From positions 682,001 to 746,000 of the forward strand of contig CAWJPA010000006.1 of assembly GCA_963844655.1 (NCBI GenBank): DNA of 64,000 nt. Reading direction: 5' to 3'. The first letter of the stretch is position 1; the number at the start of each line of letters is the position of its first letter. Source of the stretch: JASHPR01 sp963844655 (GTDB lineage Bacteria; Actinomycetota; Actinomycetes; Streptosporangiales; Streptosporangiaceae). The translations under genes and the position numbers were made by a program. The notes below the pieces were generated by a model, which did no database searches, was not told the origin of the DNA, and saw only the letters and a list, made by a program, of their open reading frames with translations. Below, in pieces: positions 8,438-18,399 of the stretch.

Positions 8438-9768
8438 AGAAGACTCTCCGCTCTCCGGGTGCCGTCGCTGTTGTTGTGCCCGAGGTTATGACCCGCATTG
8501 TCTCCCAGGATCTCCGCGTCGGTCACGGTGCTGCTGGGCAGGTCCCGGTGCGACCGGATGGGGGGAGTGAGCAGGATCGTGCCGGACAGGGCAAAGCTGG
8601 CCAGGATGATCCACAGCGCGGTGCGGGTGCCGAGCGCGGTGGCCAGGCTCCCGGCGGCCAGGGCGCCGGGCGGGATGGTGCCGAAGACGACGAGGCGCAT
8701 GGTGGCGGTGATGCGCCCGAGCAGCGCTGCGGGGGAGTAGGCCTGGCGAAAGCTCCCGGCGATGATGTTCCCGGCCGCGATACCGCCGGAGGCGACGGCC
8801 GAGCCGGCCACGTAGCAGGCCGCCCGGGGCCCCGCCGCGGTCAGTGGGATGAGGAGGCTGAACAGCCCGGCGCTCAGCGCGCTCAGCAGCAGGGTCCTGG
8901 CGGTGCCCAGCCGCCCGGCCAGCCGCCGGGTGGTCACGGCGGCCAGGACCCCGCCGGCGCTGCCGGTACCCAGCAGCAGGCCGGTGGCGACGGGGTCGAA
9001 CCCGGCCACGCGGACCAGGAAAACCACGAGCAGCGCGGCGCTGCCTGAGTAGGCGAAGTTGCCCGCCGCCGCGTAGAGGGTGAGCGGGCGCAGGTAGGGG
9101 TCGCGGGCGATGAAGCGCAAGCCCTGGGCGATCTCGGCCCGCAGCGTGGTGGCGCGCTCAGCTGAGCAACGGGACGGCGGGACGGCGTGGATGCGCAGCA
9201 GGCAGGCGGCCGACACGAGGAAGCTGGCCGCGTTGAACAGCAGCGCGGTGGCCGCGCCGACAGCCTCCGCGGCCAGGCCGGCGGCGCCGCGGCCGCCGAT
9301 GGCGGCCACCGACGCGCTGCCCTGCAGCTTGGCGTTGCCTTCCACCAGGTCTCCGGCGCTGACCAGGGAGGGCAGCAGAACCTGGTAGGCGGTGGCGAAC
9401 ATGACGTTGGCTGTTCCGGCCAGGAGCGCGACCGCGAGCAGCGCGCCGGTACTGAGCATCCCGGCCCAGGCGGCGGCGGGCAGGCTCGCGTAGAGCAGTG
9501 CGGAGATCACGTCGCAGATGATCATCAGCGGGCGGGCGGGCAGCCGGTCCACCCAGGCCCCGGCGGGCAGGCCGACCACGAGCCAGGGGAGATAGGCGGC
9601 AGCGGTCAGGGCGGCCACCGCGAGCGGGCTGGCGTGCAGCGCCGTGACGGCCAGCAGCGGAACCCCGGCCGCGGCCATGGCGGTGCCCGCTCCGCTGACC
9701 GTCTCGCCGATCCACAGCAGCCGGAAGTCCCGGTGCCAGAGCAGCCCACCCCGCGGGCGCTCGCTCAC
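8434..9768 (-). CDS. MFS transporter
   Basis: 444 aa, about 12 hydrophobic segments, enterobactin/macrolide-exporter-like MFS layout (start region ERPRGGLLWHRDFRLLWIGE is typical of that group). The frame is open further upstream, but the GTG at 9768 overlaps the stop of the 79-aa gene by 4 bp (GTGA) and gives the normal family N-terminus, so it was chosen. The 3' end overlaps the ThDP gene start. It probably exports a small molecule connected with the ThDP enzyme or a toxic metabolite; the substrate is unknown. Confidence 0.88.
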   Translation of the reverse strand: MSERPRGGLLWHRDFRLLWIGETVSGAGTAMAAAGVPLLAVTALHASPLAVAALTAAAYLPWLVVGLPAGAWVDRLPARPLMIICDVISALLYASLPAAAWAGMLSTGALLAVALLAGTANVMFATAYQVLLPSLVSAGDLVEGNAKLQGSASVAAIGGRGAAGLAAEAVGAATALLFNAASFLVSAACLLRIHAVPPSRCSAERATTLRAEIAQGLRFIARDPYLRPLTLYAAAGNFAYSGSAALLVVFLVRVAGFDPVATGLLLGTGSAGGVLAAVTTRRLAGRLGTARTLLLSALSAGLFSLLIPLTAAGPRAACYVAGSAVASGGIAAGNIIAGSFRQAYSPAALLGRITATMRLVVFGTIPPGALAAGSLATALGTRTALWIILASFALSGTILLTPPIRSHRDLPSSTVTDAEILGDNAGHNLGHNNSDGTRRAESLL

Positions 9769-10004
9769 CGGCCCGGGTCGGCCCGGCGGCGCTGGACGCC
9801 GTCCCCTTCGGCCCCGGCCCGCCTGGTCTGCCCGGTTCCGCCTGCCGGGCCCGCGGAGAGCATCTCCTCGGCCACGGCCGACCACAGCGCCTCGCGGGCC
9901 GCCGCAAGTACGCCGGGACCCGGCGGCTCGACCTGCCCGAGCGCGCGCAGCAGGCCCGTGTCGTCTGGTCCGGTGTCGTCTGGTCCAGCGATGCTCTCGG
10001 TCAC
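9765..10004 (-). CDS. Small protein downstream of ECF sigma factor, unknown function
   Basis: 79 aa, not a family I can name with certainty. Residues 18-50 (LLRALGQVEPPGPGVLAAAR followed by EALWSAVAEEML) resemble the N-terminal helix found in small proteins encoded next to actinobacterial ECF sigma factors. The C-terminal half is charged and low-complexity. An internal GPDDT repeat comes from a 15-bp DNA duplication. It starts 9 bp after the sigma gene and overlaps the MFS start, so it is co-translated. A sigma-modulating role is inference only. Confidence 0.7.
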   Translation of the reverse strand: MTESIAGPDDTGPDDTGLLRALGQVEPPGPGVLAAAREALWSAVAEEMLSAGPAGGTGQTRRAGAEGDGVQRRRADPGR

Positions 10005-10013
10005 GTCATCCCC

Positions 10014-10547
10014 TCAGCTCTCCCGGCTGCCGGACAGCACCGGGCGCAGCGCGGCGCGGGCGCGGTGCAGGCGGCTGCGCGCCGTGCCCTGCGGGACGCC
10101 GAGCACCACCGCGGCCTCGGCTGGAGTCAGCTGCTCCCACGCCACCAGCAGCAGCACGTCGCGTTCCGGCGCCGGGAGGGCCCGCAGCGCGGACATCAGC
10201 ACCCGGCCCCGCGCCGCCGAGTCCAGGCGGTCTACGACGTCCTCCCACGGGTCCACGGCTTCCTCGGCCGCCGAGGCCGGGTCCGGCCTGGTCCGCCAGT
10301 GAGCCCGCAGCACGTTCCTGGCGATCCCGTACAGCCACGGCCGGGCGTTGGCGTGCCCGGGGTCGTAACAGCCCCGCCCCGCGAACGCCCGGACCCACAC
10401 CTCGCCCAGCAGGTCATCGGCGGCCTGCCGGCCCGCACGGCGGGCCAGGAACCCGTGGACCGCGACCTCGTGACGCTGGACAACCTCGACGAACGCGTCG
10501 GGGCGGCCGCGCACGGACCGCTCGATCAGCATGCCGTCGGTGTCCAC
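10014..10547 (-). CDS. ECF-type RNA polymerase sigma factor
   Basis: 177 aa sigma-70 family protein with region 2 (DDLLGEVWVRAFAGR, then ARPWLYGIARNVLRAHWR) and region 4 (LPAPERDVLLLVAWEQLTPA, then AVVLGVPQGTARSRLHRAR). GTG start preceded by AAGGAG. It heads a four-gene operon: sigma, 79-aa protein, MFS, ThDP enzyme. No zinc-type anti-sigma (HXXXCXXC) is encoded nearby, so control may be transcriptional or through the 79-aa protein. Confidence 0.9.
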   Translation of the reverse strand: MDTDGMLIERSVRGRPDAFVEVVQRHEVAVHGFLARRAGRQAADDLLGEVWVRAFAGRGCYDPGHANARPWLYGIARNVLRAHWRTRPDPASAAEEAVDPWEDVVDRLDSAARGRVLMSALRALPAPERDVLLLVAWEQLTPAEAAVVLGVPQGTARSRLHRARAALRPVLSGSRES

Positions 10548-10671
10548 GCCGCTCCTTCTGGTTGCCCTCTAACCTGTTATTGCCGACTACCCGCGCCGGC
10601 GTTCGCCAGAGCTCATTCCGGGCCCGGGCCGGCTCCCCGGGCGCCATCTCAAACTGGGACGATTCATCTTC

Positions 10672-10701
10672 TTGAACCGTTTGTGTTTACGGCGATAGGG
10701 T
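10672..10701 (+). promoter_or_regulatory. furA promoter, leaderless type
   Basis: TTGAAC (10672-10677), an 18-nt spacer and TAGGGT (10696-10701), ending 6 nt before the furA ATG, so transcription probably starts at or next to the A of the ATG. The AT-rich stretch here is the expected FurA binding region. Leaderless furA transcripts are known from mycobacteria. A weak AGGG at 10697-10700 could alternatively act as a ribosome site in a longer mRNA. Confidence 0.6.
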
Positions 10702-10707
10702 CGCGTC

Positions 10708-11145
10708 ATGACCGCATCCCAGTCTCCGACCATCGCCGAGGAGCTGCGCGGTGCCGGCCTGCGGGTGACGGCCGCTCGCGTCGCACTGCTCGCGACCGTC
10801 CGGGACGGTGACCACCTCGACGTCGAGGAGATCACCTCCGGGGTGCGCGACCGCGTAGGCCATGTCTCCCTGCAAGCCGTGTATGACGCCCTCCACGCCC
10901 TCACCGCGGCCGGACTCGTGCGCCGCATCGAGCCGGACGGCCACCCCGCCCGGTTTGAGGGACGCGTCAGCGACAATCACCACCACGTCGTGTGCCGGTC
11001 GTGCGGCGCCGTCGCCGACGTGGACTGCGCCACCGGCGAGGCGCCCTGCCTGACCGCTTCCGACGACCATGGCTTCTCGATCGACGAGGCCCAGGTCATC
11101 TACTGGGGCCTGTGCCCCGCCTGTTCCACTGTCCGCAGCTCCTGA
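10708..11145 (+). CDS. furA: Fur family peroxide-responsive repressor
   Basis: 145 aa Fur protein. N-terminal winged helix (GLRVTAARVALLATV, then VSLQAVYDALHALTAAGLVRR), metal-binding segment NHHHVVCRSCG and a second Cys pair CPAC near the C-terminus. Immediate coupling to katG (33 bp) identifies it as FurA/CatR-type, the metal-dependent repressor of catalase-peroxidase that is inactivated by peroxide. It probably represses its own operon through the AT-rich promoter just upstream. Confidence 0.93.
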   Translation: MTASQSPTIAEELRGAGLRVTAARVALLATVRDGDHLDVEEITSGVRDRVGHVSLQAVYDALHALTAAGLVRRIEPDGHPARFEGRVSDNHHHVVCRSCGAVADVDCATGEAPCLTASDDHGFSIDEAQVIYWGLCPACSTVRSS

Positions 11146-11178
11146 GACCATGATCCGCTGCTAGCCCGGAAGGATGCC

Positions 11179-13407
<2,229 letters not shown>

Positions 13408-13413
13408 TCATGA

Positions 13414-13446
13414 CGTCCGGGCCGGCCGCGCAGGCCGGCCCGGACG
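13414..13446. terminator. Hairpin terminator after katG (bidirectional)
   Basis: 14-bp perfect G+C-rich stem (13414-13427 pairing with 13433-13446) with a 5-nt loop, 6 bp after the katG stop and between convergent genes. No T-run, as is common for actinobacterial terminators. Confidence 0.75.
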
Positions 13447-13463
13447 CCCTCAGCCCGAAGGAT

Positions 13464-13937
13464 TCAGCGGCCCGCGGTCCCGTCAATGGCCTCAGCGCGG
13501 TCCGGCTCAAAGGGGCGTCCCTCGAGGGCGGCAAAGACGCGGAGCGGATCGAGGTAATCGCGCCACCAGGCGACCTTGCGGTCCTTGATCCCCACCACGG
13601 AGATGTACCTGTTGCCGTAGGGGTACCCGGTCCCGACGACCCTGCCCGCGGAGGAGTATTCGAGCACGGCCGATGAGGTTGCCTCCGAGTAGTGCACGCG
13701 CAGGTCGTAGCAGCGGTCGAGGGAGAACGTGGCGCCGTAGCCCCGGTACAGCTCGATGATGCTGCCGCGGCCGACCACGTGGCGCGGGTAGTCGGGCACG
13801 GTGATCACGAAGTCGAACACGACGTCTTCGGCGAGCAGGTCGAAGAAGTGATCGCCGTCCACGTAGTCGCGCAGGCCTTCCTCGATGATGCGGAAGAACG
13901 GATCCAGGGCCCGGAAGTCCTCGATGTCGTTTACCAC
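13464..13937 (-). CDS. SnoaL-like / NTF2-fold protein
   Basis: 157 aa, single SnoaL-like domain (LRDYVDGDHFFDLLAEDVVF, then VVGRGSIIELYRGYG and VAWWRDYLDPLRVFAAL). Such NTF2-like proteins are isomerases, cyclases or ligand-binding proteins; no specific reaction can be assigned. GTG at 13937 is preceded by AGGGAG at good spacing and is preferred over the ATG at 13967, which lacks a ribosome site. Transcribed alone towards katG. Confidence 0.75.
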   Translation of the reverse strand: MVNDIEDFRALDPFFRIIEEGLRDYVDGDHFFDLLAEDVVFDFVITVPDYPRHVVGRGSIIELYRGYGATFSLDRCYDLRVHYSEATSSAVLEYSSAGRVVGTGYPYGNRYISVVGIKDRKVAWWRDYLDPLRVFAALEGRPFEPDRAEAIDGTAGR

Positions 13938-14253
13938 TGAACTCGCTCCCTGATGGTTGATGGCCAAGCGGGTCGCTGGGCCAGCTCGTGACGGCTGTTC
14001 CTGCCAGTGTCAGGCCGAGGTCCGACGAAATGGCGGCTCGGAACGCCCCTCCCGGGCCCTCCTCCGCCCCTCTCGGCGTAACGCCGATAATGTACATTAT
14101 GTAAAGTAGTGAGTTTCTGGTGCCGTCCCCTCGGCAGGGGCAGCCCCGGCCCGGTGTCCAGCTCCGCCCTTGTTCTACCGCGTGCGTTCGCGTTCTGTCC
14201 CCTATCCGGCCGCGGAGTCACGGCGGGCGGCCGCGACCGCGGGAGCCGCGCGG
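13938..14253. other. Intergenic region with operator-like palindromes
   Basis: 316 bp between the SnoaL-like gene and the response regulator gene, with no convincing ORF. It contains a cluster of palindromes at 14074-14103 and, at the far end, the terminator of the two-component operon. The SnoaL-like gene is presumably transcribed from the palindrome region on the minus strand. Confidence 0.6.
14074..14103. promoter_or_regulatory. Nested palindromes, probable operator
   Basis: Three symmetric elements adjoin or overlap: CGGCGT/ACGCCG around one base (14074-14086), the perfect 14-bp palindrome ATAATGTACATTAT (14087-14100), and TACAT/ATGTA around one base (14093-14103). The AT-rich block also holds plausible -10 hexamers on the minus strand for the SnoaL-like gene. 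Confidence 0.55.
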
Positions 14254-14255
14254 TC
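14235..14255 (-). terminator. Hairpin overlapping the response-regulator stop codon
   Basis: GACCGCG (14235-14241) pairs with CGCGGTC (14249-14255) across a 7-nt loop. The stop codon of the LuxR-type regulator lies within the stem. Probable terminator of the two-component operon. Confidence 0.5.
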
Positions 14256-14925
14256 AGCCGATGCTGTGGCGGTGCGCGTAGCCGATCGCGGCGGCGCGGT
14301 CCCGCGACCCGGTCTTGGCGAAGATCCGGCTGATGTGGGTCTTGACCGTGTGGTTGCTCAGGAACAGGTGCGCGGCGATCTCCGGGTTGGTCATCCCGTG
14401 GGCGATCATGCCCAGGATCTCCGCCTCGCGCTGGGTCAGGCCGTCGGGGGGCGGCGCGCTCCGGGCGGGCTCGGGCTTCGGGGGGACTTCCGTGGCGGCG
14501 AGCACCGTCGCGTGCACGCGGGGGTCGAAGACCGTCAGCCCGCCTACCGCCGCGCGCAGCGCCCGGGCGATCTCGGTGTAGTCGGCGTCCTTGGTGAGGT
14601 AGCTGCGCGCGCCGGCCCGGAGCGCGTCCAGGACCGACCTGTCGTCCGCGTATGTGGTGAGTACGACTATCGCAACCCCGGGGTGCTCGGCGGTCAGCCG
14701 GCGGATGGCGCCGATGCCGTCCAGGACGGGCATGTGCAGGTCGAGCAGGATCGCGTCGGGGTGGTGCTCGGCCACGAGGTCCAGGGCCTGCTCCCCGTCC
14801 GCGGCGGCGCCGACCACCTCGATGTCGGGTACCGCGTCGAGCAGCAGGACGAGGCCCTGGCGCACGCTGGCCTGATCATCGGCGATGACGAGGCGCAGCG
14901 GCGCCTCCGCCGGTGGGGTGGTCAC
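14254..14925 (-). CDS. NarL/LuxR-type response regulator
   Basis: 223 aa. N-terminal receiver domain with the acidic pair in VIADDQASVRQG, the phospho-acceptor Asp in DAILLDLHMP, Thr in VVLTTYADD and Lys in YLTKDADY. C-terminal LuxR helix-turn-helix (LTQREAEILGMIAHGMTNPE, then LFLSNHTVKTHISRIF). It starts at GTG 14925, overlapping the kinase stop by 4 bp (GTGA), so the two form one translational unit. Target genes are unknown; the adjacent membrane protein gene is a candidate. Confidence 0.92.
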   Translation of the reverse strand: MTTPPAEAPLRLVIADDQASVRQGLVLLLDAVPDIEVVGAAADGEQALDLVAEHHPDAILLDLHMPVLDGIGAIRRLTAEHPGVAIVVLTTYADDRSVLDALRAGARSYLTKDADYTEIARALRAAVGGLTVFDPRVHATVLAATEVPPKPEPARSAPPPDGLTQREAEILGMIAHGMTNPEIAAHLFLSNHTVKTHISRIFAKTGSRDRAAAIGYAHRHSIG

Positions 14926-16100
14926 GAAGCCATGGTCTCAGGCTGGCGGCGCGGCAGTTCGGCGGTCACGACCCACTGGCGGTCACGGCGCCCCGCCTCG
15001 AGGGTTCCGCTCAGCAGCCGGAGCCGTTCGTGCATGCCGATCAGCCCGTAGCCGCCGTTGACGGTGCTCACGTCCGCCAGCTGGCGGGTGTCCGCGTCCG
15101 GGGGCAGGTCGTTGCGGACGGTGAGCCGGACATCGGCGTCGCCGTAGTCGAGACGGACCGCCACGGGCTGCCCCGCGGCGTGCTTGGCCGCGTTGACCAG
15201 GGCCTCCTGGGCGATGCGTAGCAGCGCGAGCGTGGCGTCCGGTGGCAGGGCCGCGGGGACGCCGCCGGTGTCGTAGCTGACGGGGACGCGATACCGCTGT
15301 GCGTGGGTGTCGGTGACCAGGGCGAGTTCCTCAGCGAGCGGCAGGGTGTCGGTGCGCAGGGCCTGAACCGCGCGGCGGGTCTCCACCAGGCCCTCGGCGG
15401 CCATCTGCTGGGCCGCGGCCAGCAGGTCACCGGCCTGGTCGGCGTCCTTGTGCAGCACCGACCGCGCCGCCTGGATCTGGATCCCGAGCGCGCCGAGCGA
15501 GTGGGCGAGCACGTCGTGGATCTCCCGGGCGATGCGGGCGCGCTCGTCGAGGAGGTCGGCCCGGCGCTGCTCGGCCTGCAGCTGCTCGCGCTGGGCCAGC
15601 AGCGCCGCCGCCTGCTCCGCCTGGACCCGGTACCCGCCCCAGTTGCGCCCGATCACCAGGCCGGTGAGCACGACCACAGGGAGCCCGAGCAGCGTGCCGT
15701 AGCTCTGGCCGAAAGCCAGCCCGCTGACCTCGATCGCGAGTATGCCCGCCGCGGTCACGGCCAGCGCCGCCGCGAGGTCGCTGTTAATGCCCGCGGCCAT
15801 CGCCGCCACGAACGCGAAGACCACCATGGCCGAACCGCCGCCGCCGGCGCCGGCCGCGAACCCCGAGGCGAAGGCGATCACCCCGCGGAGCACGAGCAGC
15901 GTCCAGGCGGGATATCGTGCCGCGGCGGCGGGGGACGCCTCCAGCACGGTCCAGGCCAGCAGGGCCAGGCCAAGCACGGCGTAGCACGCGATCTGGACCG
16001 GCAGGGCGGACGGCGCGCTCGGCGGGGCGATGAGGAACGCCAGCAGGCCGAGCCATACGAAGCCGAGGGCGCGGGCCAGCGCGTTGACCGTGCGCAGCAT
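14922..16100 (-). CDS. Sensor histidine kinase (HisKA_3 type)
   Basis: 392 aa NarL-partner kinase. About six N-terminal hydrophobic segments form a membrane sensor. A dimerisation helix carries the phospho-accepting His in ARIAREIHDVLAHSLGAL, followed by a HATPase_c domain (NAAKHAAG, then GGYGLIGMHERLRLLSG). The open frame runs further upstream, but ATG 16100 gives the normal hydrophobic N-terminus. GGAGG lies one base from this ATG, too close for normal use, so the mRNA may be leaderless. Coupled to the response regulator by a 4-bp overlap. Confidence 0.9.
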   Translation of the reverse strand: MLRTVNALARALGFVWLGLLAFLIAPPSAPSALPVQIACYAVLGLALLAWTVLEASPAAAARYPAWTLLVLRGVIAFASGFAAGAGGGGSAMVVFAFVAAMAAGINSDLAAALAVTAAGILAIEVSGLAFGQSYGTLLGLPVVVLTGLVIGRNWGGYRVQAEQAAALLAQREQLQAEQRRADLLDERARIAREIHDVLAHSLGALGIQIQAARSVLHKDADQAGDLLAAAQQMAAEGLVETRRAVQALRTDTLPLAEELALVTDTHAQRYRVPVSYDTGGVPAALPPDATLALLRIAQEALVNAAKHAAGQPVAVRLDYGDADVRLTVRNDLPPDADTRQLADVSTVNGGYGLIGMHERLRLLSGTLEAGRRDRQWVVTAELPRRQPETMAS

Positions 16101-16305
16101 GCCTCCAGTATCGGCCCAGGCGTGGCAGCGGCACGTCAGCCCGCGGGCTGACGCCGGGGCTGACCCGCCGGCGCGGCCTGGCACCGCCTGGTACCAGGCC
16201 GCGCCCGTCATTCTCATGCCCGGGATCAGCCCGTGCTCTGACGCGCTTACCAGCGCAATTGGCGAATGTGGAGTCGCTAAAGAAACCCACTCGAAGGAGC
16301 GCGAG

Positions 16306-16869
16306 ATGCTTTCCGAACTGACCGAAGCAATGATCGTCAACGGCGTCGTGCTCGCCACCGTGCTGGCCACCGACCTCGGCCCCGCACGCAAGATCAGCAA
16401 GATACGGCTGCTGCGTCCTGTGATCGCAGCCGCGGTGATCATCCCGTTCTTTGTCAACTGGCCGGCCACCCGCGGGATGGCCCTGGCGGTGGAGATCGCG
16501 GGCGTCGCCGCTGGCCTGCTGTGCGGGCTGGCCGCCAACGGCCTGATGGGCGTCTACCGGAGCCCGACGACCGGCAAGCCGGTCAGCCGGGCCGGGCTGC
16601 CGTACGCGATCTTCTGGACCGCCGTCATCGGCGCCCGCGCGGCCTTCTCCTACGGCTCCGTGCACTGGTTCACCGCCCCGCTGGTGAGCTGGGGCATCGC
16701 ACACCAGGTCAGCGTCGCGGCCCTCACCGACGGGCTGATCTTCATGGCCATCGCCATGATCCTGGTGCGCACGGTCGCCCTCGGCGTGCGCGCGTCCCGG
16801 CTGCCGGCCCGAGCCCTCGAGCCGCGCAGCGCCGAGGCCGCCGCCCGGAGCGGCCAGCCCGGGGCCTGA
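16306..16869 (+). CDS. Multi-pass membrane protein, unknown function
   Basis: 187 aa with about five transmembrane helices and a basic C-terminal tail; I do not recognise the family (a DUF1453-like fold is possible). ATG 16306 is preceded by AAGGAG. It is divergent from the histidine kinase gene across about 200 bp and could be controlled by that system. The C-terminal codons lie in the first copy of a 25-bp direct repeat, and the stop codon separates the two copies. Confidence 0.75.
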   Translation: MLSELTEAMIVNGVVLATVLATDLGPARKISKIRLLRPVIAAAVIIPFFVNWPATRGMALAVEIAGVAAGLLCGLAANGLMGVYRSPTTGKPVSRAGLPYAIFWTAVIGARAAFSYGSVHWFTAPLVSWGIAHQVSVAALTDGLIFMAIAMILVRTVALGVRASRLPARALEPRSAEAAARSGQPGA

Positions 16870-16894
16870 CGCCCGGAGCGGCCAGCCCGGGGCC
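16842..16894 (+). repeat. 25-bp perfect direct repeat flanking a stop codon
   Basis: The same 25 bp occurs at 16842-16866 and 16870-16894; the three bases between them are exactly the TGA stop of the membrane protein gene. The period of 28 bp is not a multiple of three, so an extra copy would change the reading frame. Looks like a recent slippage duplication. Confidence 0.9.
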
Positions 16895-16921
16895 CGGATG
16901 GCACCGACGCCATCCGGGCCC
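16890..16921. terminator. Strong bidirectional hairpin terminator
   Basis: Perfect 13-bp stem (16890-16902 with 16909-16921) and a 6-nt loop, between the convergent membrane protein and hydrolase genes. No T-run. Confidence 0.8.
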
Positions 16922-16977
16922 AGCCCTTGCGATCGGCGCTCGCCGGCCGGCGTCTGCCCGGGAGACCGGCACGTATG

Positions 16978-17688
16978 TCAGGCGGGACCCACGCTGGCCA
17001 GGATCGCCTGGCTGAGCGGCACCGGCCGGGTGAACTGCGGCCAGTGGCCCGTGGGCAGGTCGATAAAGTCGACGTCCCGGATCCGGCCGAGCTCCCGCAC
17101 GTACGGATGTCCCTGCTCTATCCACTCGCGCAGCATCGCGGTCGGGAACTCGCACGCGATGACGCTGACTGGCACGTCGTAGCGGCGCCCGTCGGACAGC
17201 CGCTGCGGGTCGGTCGCCACGTGCACGGGCGTCGGGATCGCGCGCTCACGGAACGCCGCGCGCAGCCCGTCATCGAGGTCGGTGAGGTCCGCGTCGTCGA
17301 AGACCTCCCAGTCCGGCAGCGGGATCTCGCCATCCTCGACCGGGAGCTCGTCGTTGATAATCCCGCCGTCGCCGAGCGGGCCGCTGTCCACGTAGACAAC
17401 GCGAGCCACCCGGTCGGGCCGGGCGTCCACCGCGGCGTGCGCAACCGCGCCGCCACCCGAGTGCCCGACGAGGGCGACCTTGCCGCCGGCCGGATCCATG
17501 GAGTCGATAGTCCCGACAACCGCGTCGACATGATCACGAAGAGTGATCCCGGAACGGTCGGTGTCCTTCGACTCCATGCCGGGCAGCGTGAGCGGGTGCG
17601 TCCGGTGCCCGGCCTCCCTGAGCGCGGGGACAACCTCATCCCACGATGAGGCGTCGAGCCAGAAACCCGGTATCAGGATGATGTCCAT
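16978..17688 (-). CDS. Alpha/beta hydrolase
   Basis: 236 aa alpha/beta hydrolase fold. Oxyanion segment HG-like LIPGFWLDASSW, nucleophile elbow GHSGGG (Ser), and a C-terminal catalytic His in PTGHWPQF. Resembles salicylate-esterase/EstC-like small hydrolases; the substrate is unknown. The ATG at 17688 has no ribosome site but has TAGCCT (17700-17695) ending 6 nt before it, pointing to a leaderless mRNA. Monocistronic, convergent with the membrane protein gene. Confidence 0.88.
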   Translation of the reverse strand: MDIILIPGFWLDASSWDEVVPALREAGHRTHPLTLPGMESKDTDRSGITLRDHVDAVVGTIDSMDPAGGKVALVGHSGGGAVAHAAVDARPDRVARVVYVDSGPLGDGGIINDELPVEDGEIPLPDWEVFDDADLTDLDDGLRAAFRERAIPTPVHVATDPQRLSDGRRYDVPVSVIACEFPTAMLREWIEQGHPYVRELGRIRDVDFIDLPTGHWPQFTRPVPLSQAILASVGPA

Positions 17689-18042
17689 AAGCCGAGGCTA
17701 GGCGGCGCCACCGACACTTATGGCGCCGCCGTCCGCGCATCAGGACCTGAGCGAGCGGACGCCCGGCAGCGGATGCCTGGCCACCGCCGGGTCATGTCAT
17801 CAGTAATCACACTGTTGTCGTTAACCACACCGCTGTCATTAGCATCAGGAGTCCCGGGTACCGGGATTTCTCACCGCCAGCGGCAGGCGCAGGCCGGCCC
17901 GAGACGGCTCCCCTCAGTGTAATTCCACAAATAGCCTGCTAGAATTAGAACGAATTAGCGGTAAGGCACGGGACATGGGCTGCCTATGACAACTGCGTTT
18001 GATACTCAGCGCACCGGTACCCGAGCGGTTACGCTTGGGAGT
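17689..18042. other. Intergenic promoter region with tandem repeats
   Basis: 354 bp between divergent genes. It contains two adjacent imperfect 18-bp direct repeats (17806-17823 and 17824-17841; 14 of 18 identical, all differences are transitions), a small hairpin TCCCGG/CCGGGA (17852-17866) followed by TTT, and an AT-rich stretch at 17925-17960 that is unusual for this GC-rich window. No ORF with coding character. Confidence 0.6.
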
Positions 18043-18399
18043 ATGGCCACGGTGCGAGCTGCCGTGCCCACGATCCGGCACGAGTCCCGTCCCGGCCGTG
18101 GGGTGATGGTGGCTGCCCGCCTGACGGACCTGCAGGGCCCCACCGAGGGCACGGTCGAATTGCCACTCTGGCTGTTCTGGAGTTCCCCCGGTCACGCATT
18201 TGACCTCGGCGACCAGGATATGCGGCTGTGGCTGTACCAGACTGTGCTCCGGGAGGCGGGCCGCCTGGAGGATCTCACCGCTTACCTGGATGGCGAGACG
18301 CTGATCGCCCTGTGGCCAGAGCTCTATATCCCCAAGGGAGTCCGGCAGGCCTGGGAGGACGCGCACCCGATTTTGCGCGCCGCCGCGCCCGCTGTCTGA
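18043..18399 (+). CDS. Unknown protein paired with AbiEii-like nucleotidyltransferase
   Basis: 118 aa, no assigned family. Trp-rich core (LPLWLFWSSPGHAFDLGD, then LWLYQTVLREAG) and a C-terminal LWPELYIPKGVRQAWEDAHP. It is not an AbiEi winged-helix antitoxin by sequence. An in-frame ATG at 17986 would add 19 residues, but TACGCT (18030-18035) stands 7 nt before ATG 18043, favouring a leaderless start there. Its stop overlaps the start of the nucleotidyltransferase (TGATG), so the two proteins are made together; an antitoxin or adaptor role is inferred. Confidence 0.75.
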   Translation: MATVRAAVPTIRHESRPGRGVMVAARLTDLQGPTEGTVELPLWLFWSSPGHAFDLGDQDMRLWLYQTVLREAGRLEDLTAYLDGETLIALWPELYIPKGVRQAWEDAHPILRAAAPAV

